NCBI GenBank assembly: GCA_029009115.1
Contig: JAQXJU010000007.1
Span: 1 to 53,128, forward strand
From: Bacteroidales bacterium
Lineage (GTDB): Bacteria; Bacteroidota; Bacteroidia; Bacteroidales; UBA932
Length of the DNA stretch: 53,128 nucleotides
Reading direction: 5' to 3'
Part shown: positions 44,420 through 53,047 of the stretch, piece after piece
Numbering within the stretch: position 1 is the first letter of the stretch
Layout: each line of letters begins with the position of its first letter
Translations under genes and position numbers: made by a program
The notes under the pieces: generated by a model
What the model saw: the letters and a program-made list of their open reading frames with translations, nothing else
The model's database searches: none
Told to the model about the DNA's origin: nothing

Positions 44420-45061
44420 ATGTATGATAAGCAAACTGTCAGGGAACTGATTCGTCTTTACCTTGTGACCGACAGGCCGCTTGCTCTCGGACGAGATCTG
44501 GAATGGGTGGTCTCCGAGGCGGTGAAAGGAGGGGTTACCCTTGTCCAGTTGAGAGAAAAGGACCTCTCAACCAAGGCTTTCGTTGAACTTGCGAGAAGAC
44601 TCAAGGCCACCCTTGAGCCTTATGGCGTGCCGCTGCTCATAAATGACAGGGTAGATGTTGCCCTTGCCAGCGGGGCCGACGGGGTTCATATCGGACAGTC
44701 GGATATGGAATATGCCGATGCCCGCCGTCTGCTGGGGCCTGACAAACTCATAGGTCTGTCCGTAGAAAGCATTGATGATGCCGTCAGGGCAAACTCCCTT
44801 GACCTCGACTATATTGCAGCTTCGCCTGTATATCTCACTTCGACCAAGACCGATACAGCCGCTGCCCTGGGACTCGAAGGGCTTGGCCGCATCGCTTCAA
44901 TCAGCCGCCATCCTGTGGTCGGGATTGGCGGGATGAATCTCACAACGGCTGCGGATGTAGTTGCCGCAGGTGCAGACGGGATTGCGGTGGTCAGCGGTAT
45001 TATGAGTGCGGATGATCCCTGCAAGGCTTCGGCCCGGCTCATTGACGTGATGCGCGGATGA
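44420..45061 (+). CDS. thiE: Thiamine phosphate synthase
   Basis: A 213-aa TIM-barrel ThiE joining HMP-PP and thiazole phosphate. Visible are LVTDRPL near the start, VQLREKDLSTKAFVELA, LINDRVDVALASGADGVHIGQSD, and GIGGMNLTTAADVVAAGADGIAVVSGI. All major family blocks are present. It starts the operon and overlaps tenA by 4 bp (ATGA). Confidence 0.95.
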   Translation: MYDKQTVRELIRLYLVTDRPLALGRDLEWVVSEAVKGGVTLVQLREKDLSTKAFVELARRLKATLEPYGVPLLINDRVDVALASGADGVHIGQSDMEYADARRLLGPDKLIGLSVESIDDAVRANSLDLDYIAASPVYLTSTKTDTAAALGLEGLGRIASISRHPVVGIGGMNLTTAADVVAAGADGIAVVSGIMSADDPCKASARLIDVMRG

Positions 45062-45732
45062 GTTGGTCTGACCAGATCTGGGCTCTTTCAGGGGAGGCCT
45101 TCGGCTCCATTCTCGGGCTTCCTTTTGTGCGCGAGCTCTCTGAGGGGACCCTTGCCCTGGAAAAGTTCGAGCGATATCTCTGTCAGGATGAGATTTATCT
45201 CGGGAACTACTCCCGGCAACTTTATGAATTTGCCTCTCTGATAGAGGATCCTTCGCAGAAGTCTTTCTTTGAGGTATTTGCCCGAGCCGGGATGGAAAGC
45301 GAGAAACAGATGCATGCCCTTCTCGGCAGTCGTTTCGGCTTCGATGTCACCGGTAACTGTAAGGCTTCGGCGATAACCCTCGCATACAATTCGCATACAC
45401 TGCGGGCAATACGCAGCGGCTCCAAAGAGTTGGGCCTGGCCTCGCTTATTCCGTGTATGTGGATATATAACAAGGTAGGGCTGCATATTCTTCAGTCTGC
45501 CCGTCTCGAAGACAACCCCTATAGGGAATGGATAGAGGAATATGGCGACCCGGAATATACCAGAGGGGTCGGAGAAGTGCTCCATATGGCAGATTCCTGG
45601 GCCGAGCGTGCTGACCAGAGCATAAGGCAGGCGATGACGGACCTTTATCTCGAGGGGCTGCGTCTTGAATACGCATTCTGGGACTACGGGTATCGCGGTG
45701 AAGAAGGTGATTACAGCTATTTGAATATATGA
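45058..45732 (+). CDS. tenA: Thiaminase II / aminopyrimidine aminohydrolase TenA
   Basis: A 224-aa TenA protein that recovers HMP from degraded thiamine. The active-site Cys is present in LIPCMWIYNKVG (Cys133), placing it in the Cys-type group; LCQDEIYLGNYSR supplies the conserved Asp44. It is coupled to thiE and thiL by ATGA overlaps. With ThiD it implies salvage of pyrimidine moieties instead of, or beside, de novo synthesis; thiC is not in this window. Confidence 0.92.
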   Translation: MSWSDQIWALSGEAFGSILGLPFVRELSEGTLALEKFERYLCQDEIYLGNYSRQLYEFASLIEDPSQKSFFEVFARAGMESEKQMHALLGSRFGFDVTGNCKASAITLAYNSHTLRAIRSGSKELGLASLIPCMWIYNKVGLHILQSARLEDNPYREWIEEYGDPEYTRGVGEVLHMADSWAERADQSIRQAMTDLYLEGLRLEYAFWDYGYRGEEGDYSYLNI

Positions 45733-46685
45733 ATATCGACGGACTCGGAGAGTTTGGGCTCATTGAGCGGATAAGGGCGGGCGAAGGCACTCTGCCCCGG
45801 GGAATTATGGGAATAGGTGACGACTGTGCCGTCCTTCCCCAGAGGAAAGGATACAAGACTCTGGTCAGCACCGACCTTCTGATGGAAGGAGTCCACTTCC
45901 TTCTGGAGGACATCGACCCCTATTCGCTCGGGTGGAAGTCGGCGGCCGTGAATCTCAGCGACATAGCCGCAATGGGCGGCAGACCGCTCGGGTCCTTTCT
46001 GGCATTTGCCTTGCCCAAGGCATTGGACAGCAAGTGGATGGACGATTTCTTCAGAGGCTATCGCGCAGTATCCGGGCTCTGCTCCGCACCTCTTCTCGGC
46101 GGAGATACAACTTCTTCTCTCGACCGCCTCTGCATCTGCGTTACTGTTCTTGGCGAGTGCGAGGATGGACACGAAATTCTTCGAAGCGGGGCGCGTCCCG
46201 GAGACAGGATATGCGTCAGCGGCACTCTCGGCGATTCGGCAGGAGGACTCAAACTCATACTCGGAGGCCTGCCCAGAGCGGGAGCGGGGGAGAGGCTCAT
46301 CGAACGCCACTACCGTCCTGTTCCGAGGGTTGCCGAGGGGCAGAGGATTGCCGCCTGCGGAGCTACTGCAATGATGGACATCTCCGACGGAATAGGCTCT
46401 GATCTGAGGCACATCACCCGCGCCTCGGGAGTTGGTGCCGTGGTAAGGGTGAAGGACCTGCCCCTGTCCGAGGAACTCCTGTCGCAGTCGGCCCTCTACG
46501 GCTGGAACGCCCGAGGCCTTGCAATAGACGGGGGCGAAGACTATGAATTGCTGTTTACAATGCCCTCAGATGCCCTTCGGAACCTGGATATCCCCTATAC
46601 CGAAATAGGTGAGATAGTGCCCGGTGAAGACATACTCTGGGAAGGGGCTTCCAGCCAGGAGCATAAAGGTTTCAGACATTTCTGA
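45729..46685 (+). CDS. thiL: Thiamine-monophosphate kinase
   Basis: A 318-aa ThiL of the PurM-like fold, making thiamine pyrophosphate. Family motifs: GIGDDCAVL at 28-36, STDLLMEGVHFLL, SAAVNLSDIAAMGGRP, MMDISDGIGSDLRHI and GGEDYELLF. It overlaps tenA by 4 bp and ends 4 nt before thiD. Confidence 0.95.
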   Translation: MNIDGLGEFGLIERIRAGEGTLPRGIMGIGDDCAVLPQRKGYKTLVSTDLLMEGVHFLLEDIDPYSLGWKSAAVNLSDIAAMGGRPLGSFLAFALPKALDSKWMDDFFRGYRAVSGLCSAPLLGGDTTSSLDRLCICVTVLGECEDGHEILRSGARPGDRICVSGTLGDSAGGLKLILGGLPRAGAGERLIERHYRPVPRVAEGQRIAACGATAMMDISDGIGSDLRHITRASGVGAVVRVKDLPLSEELLSQSALYGWNARGLAIDGGEDYELLFTMPSDALRNLDIPYTEIGEIVPGEDILWEGASSQEHKGFRHF

Positions 46686-46689
46686 CATA

Positions 46690-47493
46690 ATGAAAAAGTA
46701 TAGTACAGTTCTAACTATTGCCGGCAGCGACTCGGTGGGTGGCGCCGGTATCCAGGCTGACATCAAGGCCATCTCGGCAACGGGGTCATACGCCGCAAGT
46801 GCAATAACTGCCGTCACCGTCCAGAATACCTTGGGAGTGAGCGCAGTACATCCCGTTCCGGTGGAAATCATCACTGGTCAGATACGAGCAGTCCTTTCAG
46901 ATATCGGGGCCGATGCCGTAAAGATAGGTATGCTGAATCTTCCTGAGGTCGTAATGGCAGTTGCAGGGGAACTCGATGCATTTGGCGTACGCAACGTTGT
47001 TCTCGACCCTGTGATGGTCGCAACCTCGGGTGACAGGCTCATTTCGGAGGATTCCATTGATGTGCTGGTCCGTGAACTGGTGCCGAGGGCCAGGGTCATT
47101 ACTCCCAATATTCCCGAGGCCGAAATCCTGTCGGGCGAAAAGATATCTTCGCACAGTCAGATGGAGGATATTGCCCGCCGCCTGGCCATTCCCGGCAAGG
47201 TCTCGGTGCTTCTGAAGGCAGGTCATCTCGAGGACAGTGAGACTCTTACCGATATTTTCTACAATGCAGAGTCCGGAAGCATTCTACGGCTGCCCACAAA
47301 GAAGGTCCATACGCCCAACACCCACGGTACAGGATGTACACTTTCATCTTCCCTGGCTTCTTTCCTTGCCCAGGGTCTTGCGTTGGACGATGCCGTGAGG
47401 GCCGCGCACTCTTATCTTGCTTCGGCCATCCTGAGCGGGGCTCAGTATTCTATAGGTTCGGGCCACGGGCCGGTCAACCATTTCTGGAAATAG
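46690..47493 (+). CDS. thiD: Hydroxymethylpyrimidine/phosphomethylpyrimidine kinase
   Basis: A 267-aa ThiD phosphorylating HMP twice. The ribokinase-fold start TIAGSDSVGGAGIQADIKA, VLDPVMVATSGD and the anion-hole segment NTHGTGCTLSSSLA are diagnostic. I use ATG 46690 (MKKYSTVLTIAG); a longer version would start within thiL. Last gene of the operon; the attenuator hairpin at 47517 lies 24 nt behind it and may also terminate this transcript. Confidence 0.95.
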   Translation: MKKYSTVLTIAGSDSVGGAGIQADIKAISATGSYAASAITAVTVQNTLGVSAVHPVPVEIITGQIRAVLSDIGADAVKIGMLNLPEVVMAVAGELDAFGVRNVVLDPVMVATSGDRLISEDSIDVLVRELVPRARVITPNIPEAEILSGEKISSHSQMEDIARRLAIPGKVSVLLKAGHLEDSETLTDIFYNAESGSILRLPTKKVHTPNTHGTGCTLSSSLASFLAQGLALDDAVRAAHSYLASAILSGAQYSIGSGHGPVNHFWK

Positions 47494-47516
47494 AGATTGA
47501 AACTCAATGATATGAC

Positions 47517-47542
47517 AAAACCCCGCTGTCACAGCGGGGTTT
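47517..47542 (-). terminator. Attenuator-type terminator hairpin
   Basis: AAACCCCGCTG (47518-47528) pairs perfectly with CAGCGGGGTTT (47532-47542) around a 3-nt loop. On the minus strand it is followed by TTTTGTC and belongs to the leader transcript starting near 47628. On the plus strand it is followed by only a weak T run but could still stop the thi operon. Confidence 0.85.
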
Positions 47543-47567
47543 GACGGTTAGTTAGTAGTGTATTGCC

Positions 47568-47627
47568 TTAGTTGTGGCTATTATTTCTGGTTAGTGCTCC
47601 TCGTTTGAGGAGTAGGAGTTGTATCAT
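47568..47627 (-). CDS. Leucine-rich leader peptide (19 aa), orphan
   Basis: A 19-residue peptide, MIQLLLLKRGALTRNNSHN, begins at ATG 47627 and stops at TAA 47568-47570. Four consecutive Leu codons (CTC CTA CTC CTC) lie near the start, inside a self-complementary CTCCTC/GAGGAG, and an attenuator hairpin follows 26 nt after the stop. This is the classic layout of branched-chain amino-acid operon attenuation; similar leaders precede ilv/leu genes in Bacteroidales, from memory. Here the next genes downstream on this strand do not exist: thiD runs convergently. Confidence 0.75.
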   Translation of the reverse strand: MIQLLLLKRGALTRNNSHN

Positions 47628-47634
47628 TTCTGAT

Positions 47635-47667
47635 GCAAAAGTAAGTATAAAAAACAATCCTTGCAAA
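47635..47667 (-). promoter_or_regulatory. Promoter of the leader transcript
   Basis: On the minus strand -33 TTTG (47664-47667), 20-nt spacer, -7 TACTTTTGC (47635-47643), preceded by a very AT-rich segment (47668-47735) that resembles an UP element. It is one of the best promoters in the window. Confidence 0.75.
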
Positions 47668-47739
47668 TATTCGTCAAAAATTATTCAAATTAAAATTTAT
47701 TAATAAATATTTTTAAAATATATGATTCTTCAAATGAGA

Positions 47740-48417
47740 TTAGTCTTCCAACAGTTCCGGACGCAACTGACGTGTTCTTTCCAGAGCCTGCCTGTCCTGC
47801 CATTCCCGAATCAGTTTCGGGTTGCCGCTGAGCAGCACATCCGGAACCTTCCAGCCGTTGAATTCGGCAGGTCTTGTGTACTGGGGAGGGGAGAGCAGCC
47901 CGTCTTGGAAACTGTCGCTCAGGGCCGAGGTCTCGTCGGTCAGGGCCCCGGGAATCAGCCTGATGATTGAATCGGCAAGCAGGGCCGCGGGAATCTCCCC
48001 ACCGCTCACCACGTAGTCTCCCACCGATATCTCCCTTGTGACAAGGTGCTCGCGTATCCTGTGGTCAATACCCTTGTAGTGTCCGCACAGGATGATGATG
48101 TTCTCCATCAGCGACAGCGAATTGGAGATTCCCTGGGTGAGACGTTCGCCGTCCGGGGACATATATATAATTTCGTCGTAATGCCTGTCGGCACTCAGTT
48201 CTTCAATCATCCTGAACACCGGCTCCACCATAAGGACCATTCCGGCATCGCCCCCGTAACAATAGTCGTCAACGTTCTTTCTGGGGCCTATCCCGTATTT
48301 GCGGAGGTCGTGGACGTGAATCTCTACAAGACCCTTGCGTATCGCACGTCCTACAATCGAATGGCTGAGGGGCGATTCAAGAAGCTGGGGTACTACTGTA
48401 AGTATGTCAATTCTCAT
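47740..48417 (-). CDS. trmD: tRNA (guanine37-N1)-methyltransferase
   Basis: A 225-aa SPOUT methyltransferase making m1G37. Diagnostic blocks: [16 protein letters not shown] at the start, [27 protein letters not shown] and [13 protein letters not shown] (the trefoil knot). It has its own -7 box (TATTTTTGC, 48436-48444) 18 nt upstream. Divergent from the DUF349 gene. Confidence 0.95.
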   Translation of the reverse strand: MRIDILTVVPQLLESPLSHSIVGRAIRKGLVEIHVHDLRKYGIGPRKNVDDYCYGGDAGMVLMVEPVFRMIEELSADRHYDEIIYMSPDGERLTQGISNSLSLMENIIILCGHYKGIDHRIREHLVTREISVGDYVVSGGEIPAALLADSIIRLIPGALTDETSALSDSFQDGLLSPPQYTRPAEFNGWKVPDVLLSGNPKLIREWQDRQALERTRQLRPELLED

Positions 48418-48435
48418 ATCCTGTCCATTTTTAGG

Positions 48436-48444
48436 GCAAAAATA
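48436..48444 (-). promoter_or_regulatory. -7 box of trmD
   Basis: TATTTTTGC on the minus strand, 18 nt before ATG 48417. Confidence 0.6.
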
Positions 48445-48465
48445 CCCCTTTTTCTGATTTATTTG

Positions 48466-48474
48466 TATATTTGT
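48466..48474 (+). promoter_or_regulatory. -7 box of the DUF349 gene
   Basis: TATATTTGT fits TAnnTTTGY and lies 28 nt before ATG 48503. Confidence 0.5.
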
Positions 48475-48502
48475 AAGTTATAATGAGTATAATTTAGCGA
48501 AT

Positions 48503-50272
48503 ATGAGTACAGAAAATCCCCTTGAAGTACCTGTGACGGAAGTTCCCATTCAGTCGGAAACCCCTATCCAGGCCGAATCACCCGCTCTGGAGGATACAGT
48601 CGAGCAGACCGCAGAGCCCGAGCCTCTGAATCTTGCCGACAAGACTCTGTCGCAGCTGTCCGATATCTTTTCGGATTTTATGTCCAGCGAAGACAGACTT
48701 ACCAATCCCAAGACAGCCGAGGCTATCAAGGCGGCATTCTATCGTGCACTGAACAAGATTAAGGAGGCCAGTTCAGAGTCTGAGGACTTCCTTACAATGA
48801 TAGAGGAGAGTTTCAAATCGCGTTTCAACGACTACAAGAGGGAGCGCGCTGAATATAATGCCCGTCAGGCCAAAGAGCGTGAGGCAAATCTCGAGAAAAA
48901 GCTCGCAATAATCGAAGAACTCAAGAGCCTTGTCGAAAAGCAGGAAGACGTGAGCAGTTCGTTCACTGCATTCCGCGAACTCCAGAACCGCTGGAGAGAA
49001 ACAGGCCCCGTGCCCGTGGAGAGATTCCGCGATGTCAACGAGACCTATCAGCATTCGGTGGAGATGTTCTACGACATGGTCAAGATTAACCGTGACCTGC
49101 GTGACCTTGATTTCAAGAAGAATCTCGTGGCCAAGCAGGAACTCTGTGAGCAGGCCGAGGCTCTTGCCGGGAACGAGAATCCCGTCGATGCTTTCCACGA
49201 ACTCCAGAAACTCCACGACCAGTGGAAAGAACTCGGCCCTGTAGCCAAGGAGTTCCGCGACGAGATATGGAACCGCTTCAAGGCTGCCACTGCCATTGTC
49301 AACAAGAACTATCAGGCCCATTTCGAGGGTCTGAAGGGCCAGTATGCTGCCAATCTTGAACAGAAGACCGCGCTTTGCGAGAAGGCTGAGGAGATTGCCT
49401 CAAGAGAACTGACTTCAACGTCGGAATGGAATGCCGCCACCGAAGAAATCACAGCCATTCAGACCCAGTGGCGTACGGTCGGTTTCGCTTCGAAGAAGAA
49501 CAATCAGAAGATATATGACCGTTTCCGTGCTGCCTGTGACGCTTTCTTCCTGAAGAAGCGTGATTTCTTCCACAAGGCAAAGGAAACCGAGTCGGAGAAC
49601 GTTTCCAAAAAGATGGCCATCATCGAGAAGGCAGAGGCTCTCAAGAATTCAACCGAGTGGAAGAAGGCTACCGATCAGTTCATCTCTCTCCAGAAGCAGT
49701 GGAAGGAGATTGGCAGCGTTCCCCGCAAGAAGAGCGAACAGCTGTGGACCCGCTTCCGTGCTGCCTGCGACGAGTTCTTTGCAGAAAGGGACAAGCAGAC
49801 CAAGCCTCAGGACGACTACTATTCCAACCTGAAGGCAAAGCAGGCTCTCATTGACGAAATCAAGGCTTACGAGACCAAAGGCGCTGAAGAAGATGCCGCT
49901 GCTCTGGCTGATTTCTCTGCCCGCTGGAACGCCATAGGTTTTGTCCCATTCAAGGAAAAGGACAGGATTGCCTCAGAGTACAAGGAGGCTGTCAATGCCA
50001 AGTTCCCTGATGTGAGTCGTGGCAGGTCCTCGAAGTTCCAGCGCACTCCGGCAGCCTCAAGAGCCCCGCGTTCTGAGAAGGACATTCTCATTGCCAGGTA
50101 TAATTCTCTCCAGCAGGACATCGATACCTATGAGAACAATATTGGTTTCTTCACGGCATCAAAGAATGCAGAACCTCTGATTGCCCAGATGCGTGCCCGT
50201 ATTGAAAGCGCGAAGGAGGAACTGAGAAAGATTGAGGAGCAGATTCGTAAGGTTGAGGATTCTCAGCAGTAA
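48503..50272 (+). CDS. DUF349 repeat protein
   Basis: A 589-aa highly charged, mostly helical protein with about five tandem DUF349 units; each repeats a pattern like LQNRWRETGPVP, LHDQWKELGPVAKEFRD, IQTQWRTVGFA, LQKQWKEIGSVP and FSARWNAIGFVP with a following RFRAACDxFF-type helix. The first 60 residues are acidic and Pro-rich, and the C-terminal 80 form a coiled coil. The function of DUF349 is not established. It lies 7 nt before yidC and is probably co-transcribed with it. Confidence 0.9.
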   Translation: MSTENPLEVPVTEVPIQSETPIQAESPALEDTVEQTAEPEPLNLADKTLSQLSDIFSDFMSSEDRLTNPKTAEAIKAAFYRALNKIKEASSESEDFLTMIEESFKSRFNDYKRERAEYNARQAKEREANLEKKLAIIEELKSLVEKQEDVSSSFTAFRELQNRWRETGPVPVERFRDVNETYQHSVEMFYDMVKINRDLRDLDFKKNLVAKQELCEQAEALAGNENPVDAFHELQKLHDQWKELGPVAKEFRDEIWNRFKAATAIVNKNYQAHFEGLKGQYAANLEQKTALCEKAEEIASRELTSTSEWNAATEEITAIQTQWRTVGFASKKNNQKIYDRFRAACDAFFLKKRDFFHKAKETESENVSKKMAIIEKAEALKNSTEWKKATDQFISLQKQWKEIGSVPRKKSEQLWTRFRAACDEFFAERDKQTKPQDDYYSNLKAKQALIDEIKAYETKGAEEDAAALADFSARWNAIGFVPFKEKDRIASEYKEAVNAKFPDVSRGRSSKFQRTPAASRAPRSEKDILIARYNSLQQDIDTYENNIGFFTASKNAEPLIAQMRARIESAKEELRKIEEQIRKVEDSQQ

Positions 50273-50279
50273 CAGTGGT

Positions 50280-52154
50280 ATGGACAAGAATTCAGTAACA
50301 GGGTTTATTCTTATTGCGTGCATCCTTTTCGGATTCACATTCTATCAGTCAAAACAGGTTCAGAAACAGGCTAAAGCACAGGCTGTAGCCGATTCAATAG
50401 CACTTGCAGAAAGAATCGCAAGGGGCGACACTCTCGATCTGAGCGCTGCCGCTTCATCGCCCGAGACAGTCGTTCAACTTTCTGCCTCATCTACGCCTGC
50501 AGGAGCCAGCCCCGCACAGGGTATCTACAAGGATGCAGCTCTCAACGAGGCTGCCGTGGCAGAGCCTTCGATTGTGGTTCTGGAGAACGACAAGCTCCGC
50601 ATTGGCTTCAACACTAAGGGTGCCCAGCCCGATTTTGTCCAAGTCAAGGACTACCGCAACTACGACAGCACCGACCTTTACATCTTCAAGCCCGGGAACA
50701 GCGAGTATTCAGTGAATGTCTATGCCGGTGAATATGTGAATACCTCCAATTTCGTATTCCAAGTTGCCGAGCAGACCGACAGTACCCTCGTTATGAGGCT
50801 TCCCTTTGCCTGTGGCGGTTATATCGAGCAGAGTTATTCGTTGAGCCGCGGTTCTTATGCTGTCGGCAATGCCCTTTCCTTTGTAGGGATGGATGGAGTG
50901 ATTCCAAGGAACGTTTCTTCCATCGACATCGATTACTCCATGTTAATTCCCAGGATGGAGAAGGGCTACAAGAACGAAGTTCAGTATTCCAAGCTCGACT
51001 ACTATTTCGAGGGCGACAAGAAGCCTGTCGAAATGGGGCGTGGCCGCAATGCACAAAAACGCATCGACACACGTCTGAGCTGGTTCGCTTTTCAGCAGCA
51101 GTTCTTCTCAGCCATCATAAGGGCTCCCCGTCAGTTCGCTTCAGGTGAGTTGTCGGTCAATTACTTACCCGAGCAGGACCCCGAGAGGAACCTGATGCGC
51201 TGTACTGCAAGGATGCGTGCCGACCTCGATGCCGGAAGGGATGTAAGCATCCCCTTCGAGTTCTACTTCGGTCCCAACCATTTCCAGACACTCAAGTCTT
51301 TCGGACACAAATACGAGAAGATAATCCCTCTGGGAGGCTGGCTTGTGGGCTGGTTCACCCGTTTTGTGATTATCCCTATGTTCAACTTCTTCAACCGCTT
51401 CATAGGCAACTTCGGTATCATCATACTCCTGATGACCATTGTCATAAAGCTTGTAGTGACCCCCTTCACCTACAAGTCTTATGCATCTTCTGCCAAAATG
51501 AGCGCGCTGAAGCCCGAGCTTGACAAGATCAACGCCAAGTATCCCAAACAGGAAGATGCTATGAAGAAGCAGCAGGCCACTATGGACCTCTACAAGAGGG
51601 CCGGGGTGAGCCCTATGGGCGGATGTCTGCCTATGCTGCTGTCCTTCCCCATACTTTGGGCCATGTTCCGTTTCTTCCCTGCGTCGATAGAGCTTCGCCA
51701 GCAATCGTTCCTGTGGTGCCACGACCTGTCGGCCTATGATGCAATCGTGGAGTTCGGAACCAGAATCCCCATACTTGGCGACCATATCTCGCTGTTTGCC
51801 CTGCTGATGGCCGTGACTATGTGGGGTTATTCAAAGTTCACAATGGCGGGTCAGCCCAATGCCAACGACCCGAGTGCCGCATCGATGCGCTTTATGAGCG
51901 TATGGATGATGCCGATAATGATGTTCTTCATCTGCAACAGCCTTTCGGCAGCCCTCAGTTACTATTACCTTCTTTCTCAGTTGATTGCAATACTCCAGAC
52001 CTGGATTATCCGCAAGAGCGTCAACAAGGAAGCAATACTTGAGAAAGTCAGACTGTCATACTCCAAGCCTATGCCCAAGAGCAAGTGGCAGCAGCGCCTT
52101 GAGGAAGCCCAGAGGCTTCAGGAACAACAGATGCGCCAGCAGAGGAGAAAGTAA
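50280..52154 (+). CDS. yidC: Membrane protein insertase YidC
   Basis: A 624-aa YidC/Oxa1/Alb3 insertase. An N-terminal membrane helix (about 5-22) precedes a large periplasmic beta domain (about 85-350) and a conserved five-helix insertase core, with GWFTRFVIIPMFNFFNRF, VVTPFTYKSYASSAKM, LYKRAGVSPMGGCLPMLLSFPILW, partly shown, and a basic C-terminal tail rich in Gln/Arg. ATG 50280 (MDKNSVTGFILIA) is right for a signal-anchor start; the longer frame runs back into the DUF349 gene. Confidence 0.95.
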   Translation: MDKNSVTGFILIACILFGFTFYQSKQVQKQAKAQAVADSIALAERIARGDTLDLSAAASSPETVVQLSASSTPAGASPAQGIYKDAALNEAAVAEPSIVVLENDKLRIGFNTKGAQPDFVQVKDYRNYDSTDLYIFKPGNSEYSVNVYAGEYVNTSNFVFQVAEQTDSTLVMRLPFACGGYIEQSYSLSRGSYAVGNALSFVGMDGVIPRNVSSIDIDYSMLIPRMEKGYKNEVQYSKLDYYFEGDKKPVEMGRGRNAQKRIDTRLSWFAFQQQFFSAIIRAPRQFASGELSVNYLPEQDPERNLMRCTARMRADLDAGRDVSIPFEFYFGPNHFQTLKSFGHKYEKIIPLGGWLVGWFTRFVIIPMFNFFNRFIGNFGIIILLMTIVIKLVVTPFTYKSYASSAKMSALKPELDKINAKYPKQEDAMKKQQATMDLYKRAGVSPMGGCLPMLLSFPILWAMFRFFPASIELRQQSFLWCHDLSAYDAIVEFGTRIPILGDHISLFALLMAVTMWGYSKFTMAGQPNANDPSAASMRFMSVWMMPIMMFFICNSLSAALSYYYLLSQLIAILQTWIIRKSVNKEAILEKVRLSYSKPMPKSKWQQRLEEAQRLQEQQMRQQRRK

Positions 52155-52157
52155 GTG

Positions 52158-52856
52158 ATGATAGCCGACAATATTGAAAGAATCAAACAGGAACTGCCGT
52201 CAGACGTTATGCTGGTGGCAGTTTCCAAATTCCACCCCTCTGCTGCCGTACGCGAGGCCTATGCCTGCGGACAGAGGGTATTTGCCGAGAGCCGTCCCCA
52301 GGAATTGCAGCAGAAGGCCCTTGAACTCGGAGGACGCTTCCCTTCATCGCCAGAAGGTCCCTGCCCTGAAATCGAATGGCATTTCATCGGCCATCTGCAG
52401 ACCAACAAGCTCAAGATGGTCTTGCCCTATGCCTCCCTCGTCCAGTCGATTGACTCCCTGCATCTTCTCAAGGCCGTAAGCGACTGGGGCGTTTCAAACG
52501 GAAGGGTGATTGATGTGCTCCTGGAGGTCCATATAGGGGCGGAAGAGACGAAGCAGGGCTTCCACGAGGAAGAAGTCGTGGACCTTCTTTTCGACAGCGA
52601 AAAGTATCCCGGAGTGCGATTCTGCGGCCTGATGGGGATGGCCTCGCACACTGACGATCCCGGGACGATCCATGCCGATTTCGCCCGAATAGACGGCCTT
52701 ATGGCCTATCTGGTGGACCTTTTCCCGGAGCTTGCCTCATTCCGGCAGCTCTCTATCGGCATGTCCGGGGACTGGAAAATCGCCCTTCAGCACGGTGCCA
52801 CGATAGTCCGCATCGGCACTGCCATCTTCGGGCAGAGGGACTACGGGACCCGCTAA
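52158..52856 (+). CDS. YggS-family PLP homeostasis protein
   Basis: A 232-aa single-domain alanine-racemase-like barrel that binds pyridoxal phosphate and keeps its level stable. Lys24 in AVSKFHP binds PLP; FAESRPQELQQKA, WHFIGHLQTNK and LSIGMSGDWKIALQHGATIVRIGTAIFG are diagnostic. ATG 52158 follows the yidC stop by 3 nt. Its stop overlaps an oppositely oriented coding-like frame. Confidence 0.92.
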   Translation: MIADNIERIKQELPSDVMLVAVSKFHPSAAVREAYACGQRVFAESRPQELQQKALELGGRFPSSPEGPCPEIEWHFIGHLQTNKLKMVLPYASLVQSIDSLHLLKAVSDWGVSNGRVIDVLLEVHIGAEETKQGFHEEEVVDLLFDSEKYPGVRFCGLMGMASHTDDPGTIHADFARIDGLMAYLVDLFPELASFRQLSIGMSGDWKIALQHGATIVRIGTAIFGQRDYGTR

Positions 52857-53047
52857 AGCACCGTTATAGGATAGTAATTGTACCGGTTGGTTGCATCCCA
52901 GACTTCGGGAAGCTTCAGCACCGGGACATACGCCGCCGTTTCCCTGCATTGTATATTCGGCTTCCTTCCATTTCGGGTAGATGTGCCCCGCAGGGGTGCC
53001 ATCATGACGACAAACGACAGGTGCACGCATCTGGTGCTGATCATCCA
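52853..53047 (-). other. Coding-like stretch of unknown identity, possible repeat element
   Basis: On the minus strand an open frame ends at TAG 52853-52855, overlapping the yggS stop, with the tail LPEVWDATNRYNYYPITVL and the internal MAPLRGTSTRNGRKPN. It has no recognised domain, and its upstream part is antisense to the IS30-like sequence. I have a recollection, not a search result, that similar stretches recur between genes in Bacteroidales, so a dispersed repeat is at least as likely as a gene. Confidence 0.35.
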
